A stretch of 64,000 nt of DNA from CAVURS01 sp963834425 (lineage in GTDB: Bacteria; Actinomycetota; Actinomycetes; Actinomycetales; CAVURS01): positions 1-64,000 of the forward strand of contig CAWIBR010000014.1 in NCBI GenBank assembly GCA_963834425.1. The letters run 5' to 3'. Of the stretch, positions 62,953 to 64,000 are shown piece by piece (the first letter of the stretch is position 1; every line of letters starts with the position of its first letter). Below the pieces are notes generated by a model. It was not told the DNA's origin, did no database searches, and worked only from the letters and a program-made list of their open reading frames with translations. A program made the translations under genes and the position numbers.

Positions 62953-63975
62953 GTGACCCAGTCCAGCGGCGGGGACAGTGTTTTCGTCCTGCACACCGGC
63001 GGCACCATCGGGATGGTCGACACACCCGATGGCTCGGCCCCGGTCGCCGGAGCCCTGGGGCCTTACCTCGACTGGATCGTCGAGACCGCGAGAGGCGAGC
63101 TGCCGCCGATCGCCTTCCTGGAGCTCGATCCGCCGATCGACTCGGCGAACGCGACGCCCGACAGCTGGCGCACGGTGGCTCGGGTCCTGCACGAGCACCG
63201 CGACGACCATCCCGGCTTCGTGGTCTTGCACGGGACGGACACCATGGCCTACACCTCGTCGGCCTTGTCGTTCCTGCTGCCGTCGTTCGGCAAGCCCGTC
63301 GTCGTCACCGGCTCGCAGATCCCGGTCTCCCGGGCCCGAAGCGACGGTCGGCAGAACTTCATCGGAGCGCTTCAGGTCGCGGCTCGCGGTGAGGTGAACG
63401 AGGTGTCGCTGTTGTTCGGGGAGGTGCTGCTCCGGGGCAACCGGGCCACCAAGGTCGACGCGTCGGGTCTGGACGCGTTCGAGTCGCCGCGGTTCCCCGC
63501 GCTGGCTGACATCGGCATCGACATCGTCGCCCGTCACGTGGTGGCCGACGCCGGCCCGGGGCAGCCGCGCCTCGTGGCCGGGGACCTGGGAGCAGTCGCG
63601 GCCATGCGGCTGTTCCCAGGCTTCTCGCCGTCCGTGCTGTCGAACATCTGCCGACCCCCGTTGCAAGGACTGGTCATCGAGGCGTACGGCGCCGGGAACG
63701 GGCCGTCGGATGACCCCGGCTTCCTGGCCGCGATCGAGGAGGCGACCGCTCAGGGCATCGTCGTCGTGGTTGTCACGCAGTGCCTGCGCGGATCGGTGCA
63801 GCCCGGCGCCTATGTCACCGGGTCGGCCATGCTGCGAGCAGGTGCGGTGCCGGGCTACGACATGACGTCGGAGGCCGCGCTCACCAAGCTCTCCGTGCTG
63901 CTGGGCCAGGGCCTGGACCCGGCGACGGTCGCCGAGATGATGCAGGTCGACCTGGCCGGCGAGCTGACTCGCTAG
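62953..63975 (+). CDS. L-asparaginase (type I-like)
   Basis: Hydrolyses asparagine to aspartate and ammonia. Both active-site blocks are visible: HTGGTIGM (nucleophile Thr) and LHGTDTMAYTSSALSF (Thr-Asp), followed by VVTGSQIPVSRARSDGRQNF. Length 340; no signal peptide, so cytoplasmic. GTG 62953 follows AGGGAGG at ideal spacing. It ends 25 bases before the window edge. Confidence 0.94.
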   Translation: MTQSSGGDSVFVLHTGGTIGMVDTPDGSAPVAGALGPYLDWIVETARGELPPIAFLELDPPIDSANATPDSWRTVARVLHEHRDDHPGFVVLHGTDTMAYTSSALSFLLPSFGKPVVVTGSQIPVSRARSDGRQNFIGALQVAARGEVNEVSLLFGEVLLRGNRATKVDASGLDAFESPRFPALADIGIDIVARHVVADAGPGQPRLVAGDLGAVAAMRLFPGFSPSVLSNICRPPLQGLVIEAYGAGNGPSDDPGFLAAIEEATAQGIVVVVVTQCLRGSVQPGAYVTGSAMLRAGAVPGYDMTSEAALTKLSVLLGQGLDPATVAEMMQVDLAGELTR

Positions 63976-64000
63976 CCCGTCCTGGGCCTTTCCCATCGAT

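Overview
The window is high-GC actinobacterial chromosome. Gene content and order (ribF-rpsO-pnp-M16 protease-dapB, thyA-folA-dapA-rnj-ftsK, rimO-pgsA-cinA-clgR, DUF3046-recA-recX, miaB-miaA-dapF, hflX, lexA-LysM protein-nrdR-nrdJ) are those of a free-living actinomycete. The combination with a paa operon and a B12-dependent ribonucleotide reductase suggests a Nocardioides-like member of the Propionibacteriales; that placement is inference. No rRNA, tRNA, CRISPR, prophage or transposase gene was found.

Layout. 1-5.6 kb: end of ribF, rpsO, pnp, an M16 peptidase and dapB. 5.6-12.3 kb: a decayed secreted-protein gene, an acetyltransferase-azlC-azlD unit, and the divergent paaABCDE operon (phenylacetyl-CoA epoxidase), whose genes overlap by 4 nt. 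12.3-24.7 kb: thymidylate and lysine/cell-wall genes, RNase J, an MFS pump with its MerR regulator, FtsK, RimO, PgsA, CinA and ClgR. 24.7-36.2 kb: the lhr-nei2 repair pair, an ABC-2 exporter, a methyltransferase, and DUF3046-recA-recX. 36.3-41.9 kb: an ECF sigma/anti-sigma pair, miaB, a small proline-rich gene, miaA, dapF and an rRNA-methyltransferase-like gene. 41.9-48.6 kb: an accessory ureide (allantoin) catabolism island of creatininase, racemase, allantoinase, XRE-cupin regulator, allantoicase and NCS1 permease. 48.6-64 kb: hflX, a UBP zinc-finger protein, ltrA-alkD, dinG, an aminotransferase, lexA with its SOS-controlled LysM neighbour, nrdR-nrdJ and L-asparaginase.

Regulation read from sequence. 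Many genes have a TAnnnT hexamer 6-7 nt before the start codon, as expected for leaderless mRNAs. recA carries a LexA box, a RecA-NDp (PafBC-type) promoter and TCCACA boxes. lexA and the LysM gene share three LexA boxes. nrdR-nrdJ has two NrdR-type boxes 32 bp apart and a perfect DnaA box.

Sequence quality. At least nine conserved genes (paaA, thyA, recX, miaB, the XRE-cupin gene, dinG, the aminotransferase, lexA, nrdJ) are broken by single-base shifts, nearly all +1 and often in short G/C runs. Several are normally essential. I read these as base-call or assembly errors, and give the coordinates of the inferred full gene. Two secreted-protein genes (5638-6779, 20929-21402) are shifted more than once and are called pseudogenes.

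I did not find a convincing new multi-gene system. The most unusual items are non-coding: perfect inverted repeats, six 11-bp-phased repeats between ltrA and dinG, and tandem duplication of gene 3' ends spanning the stop codon.
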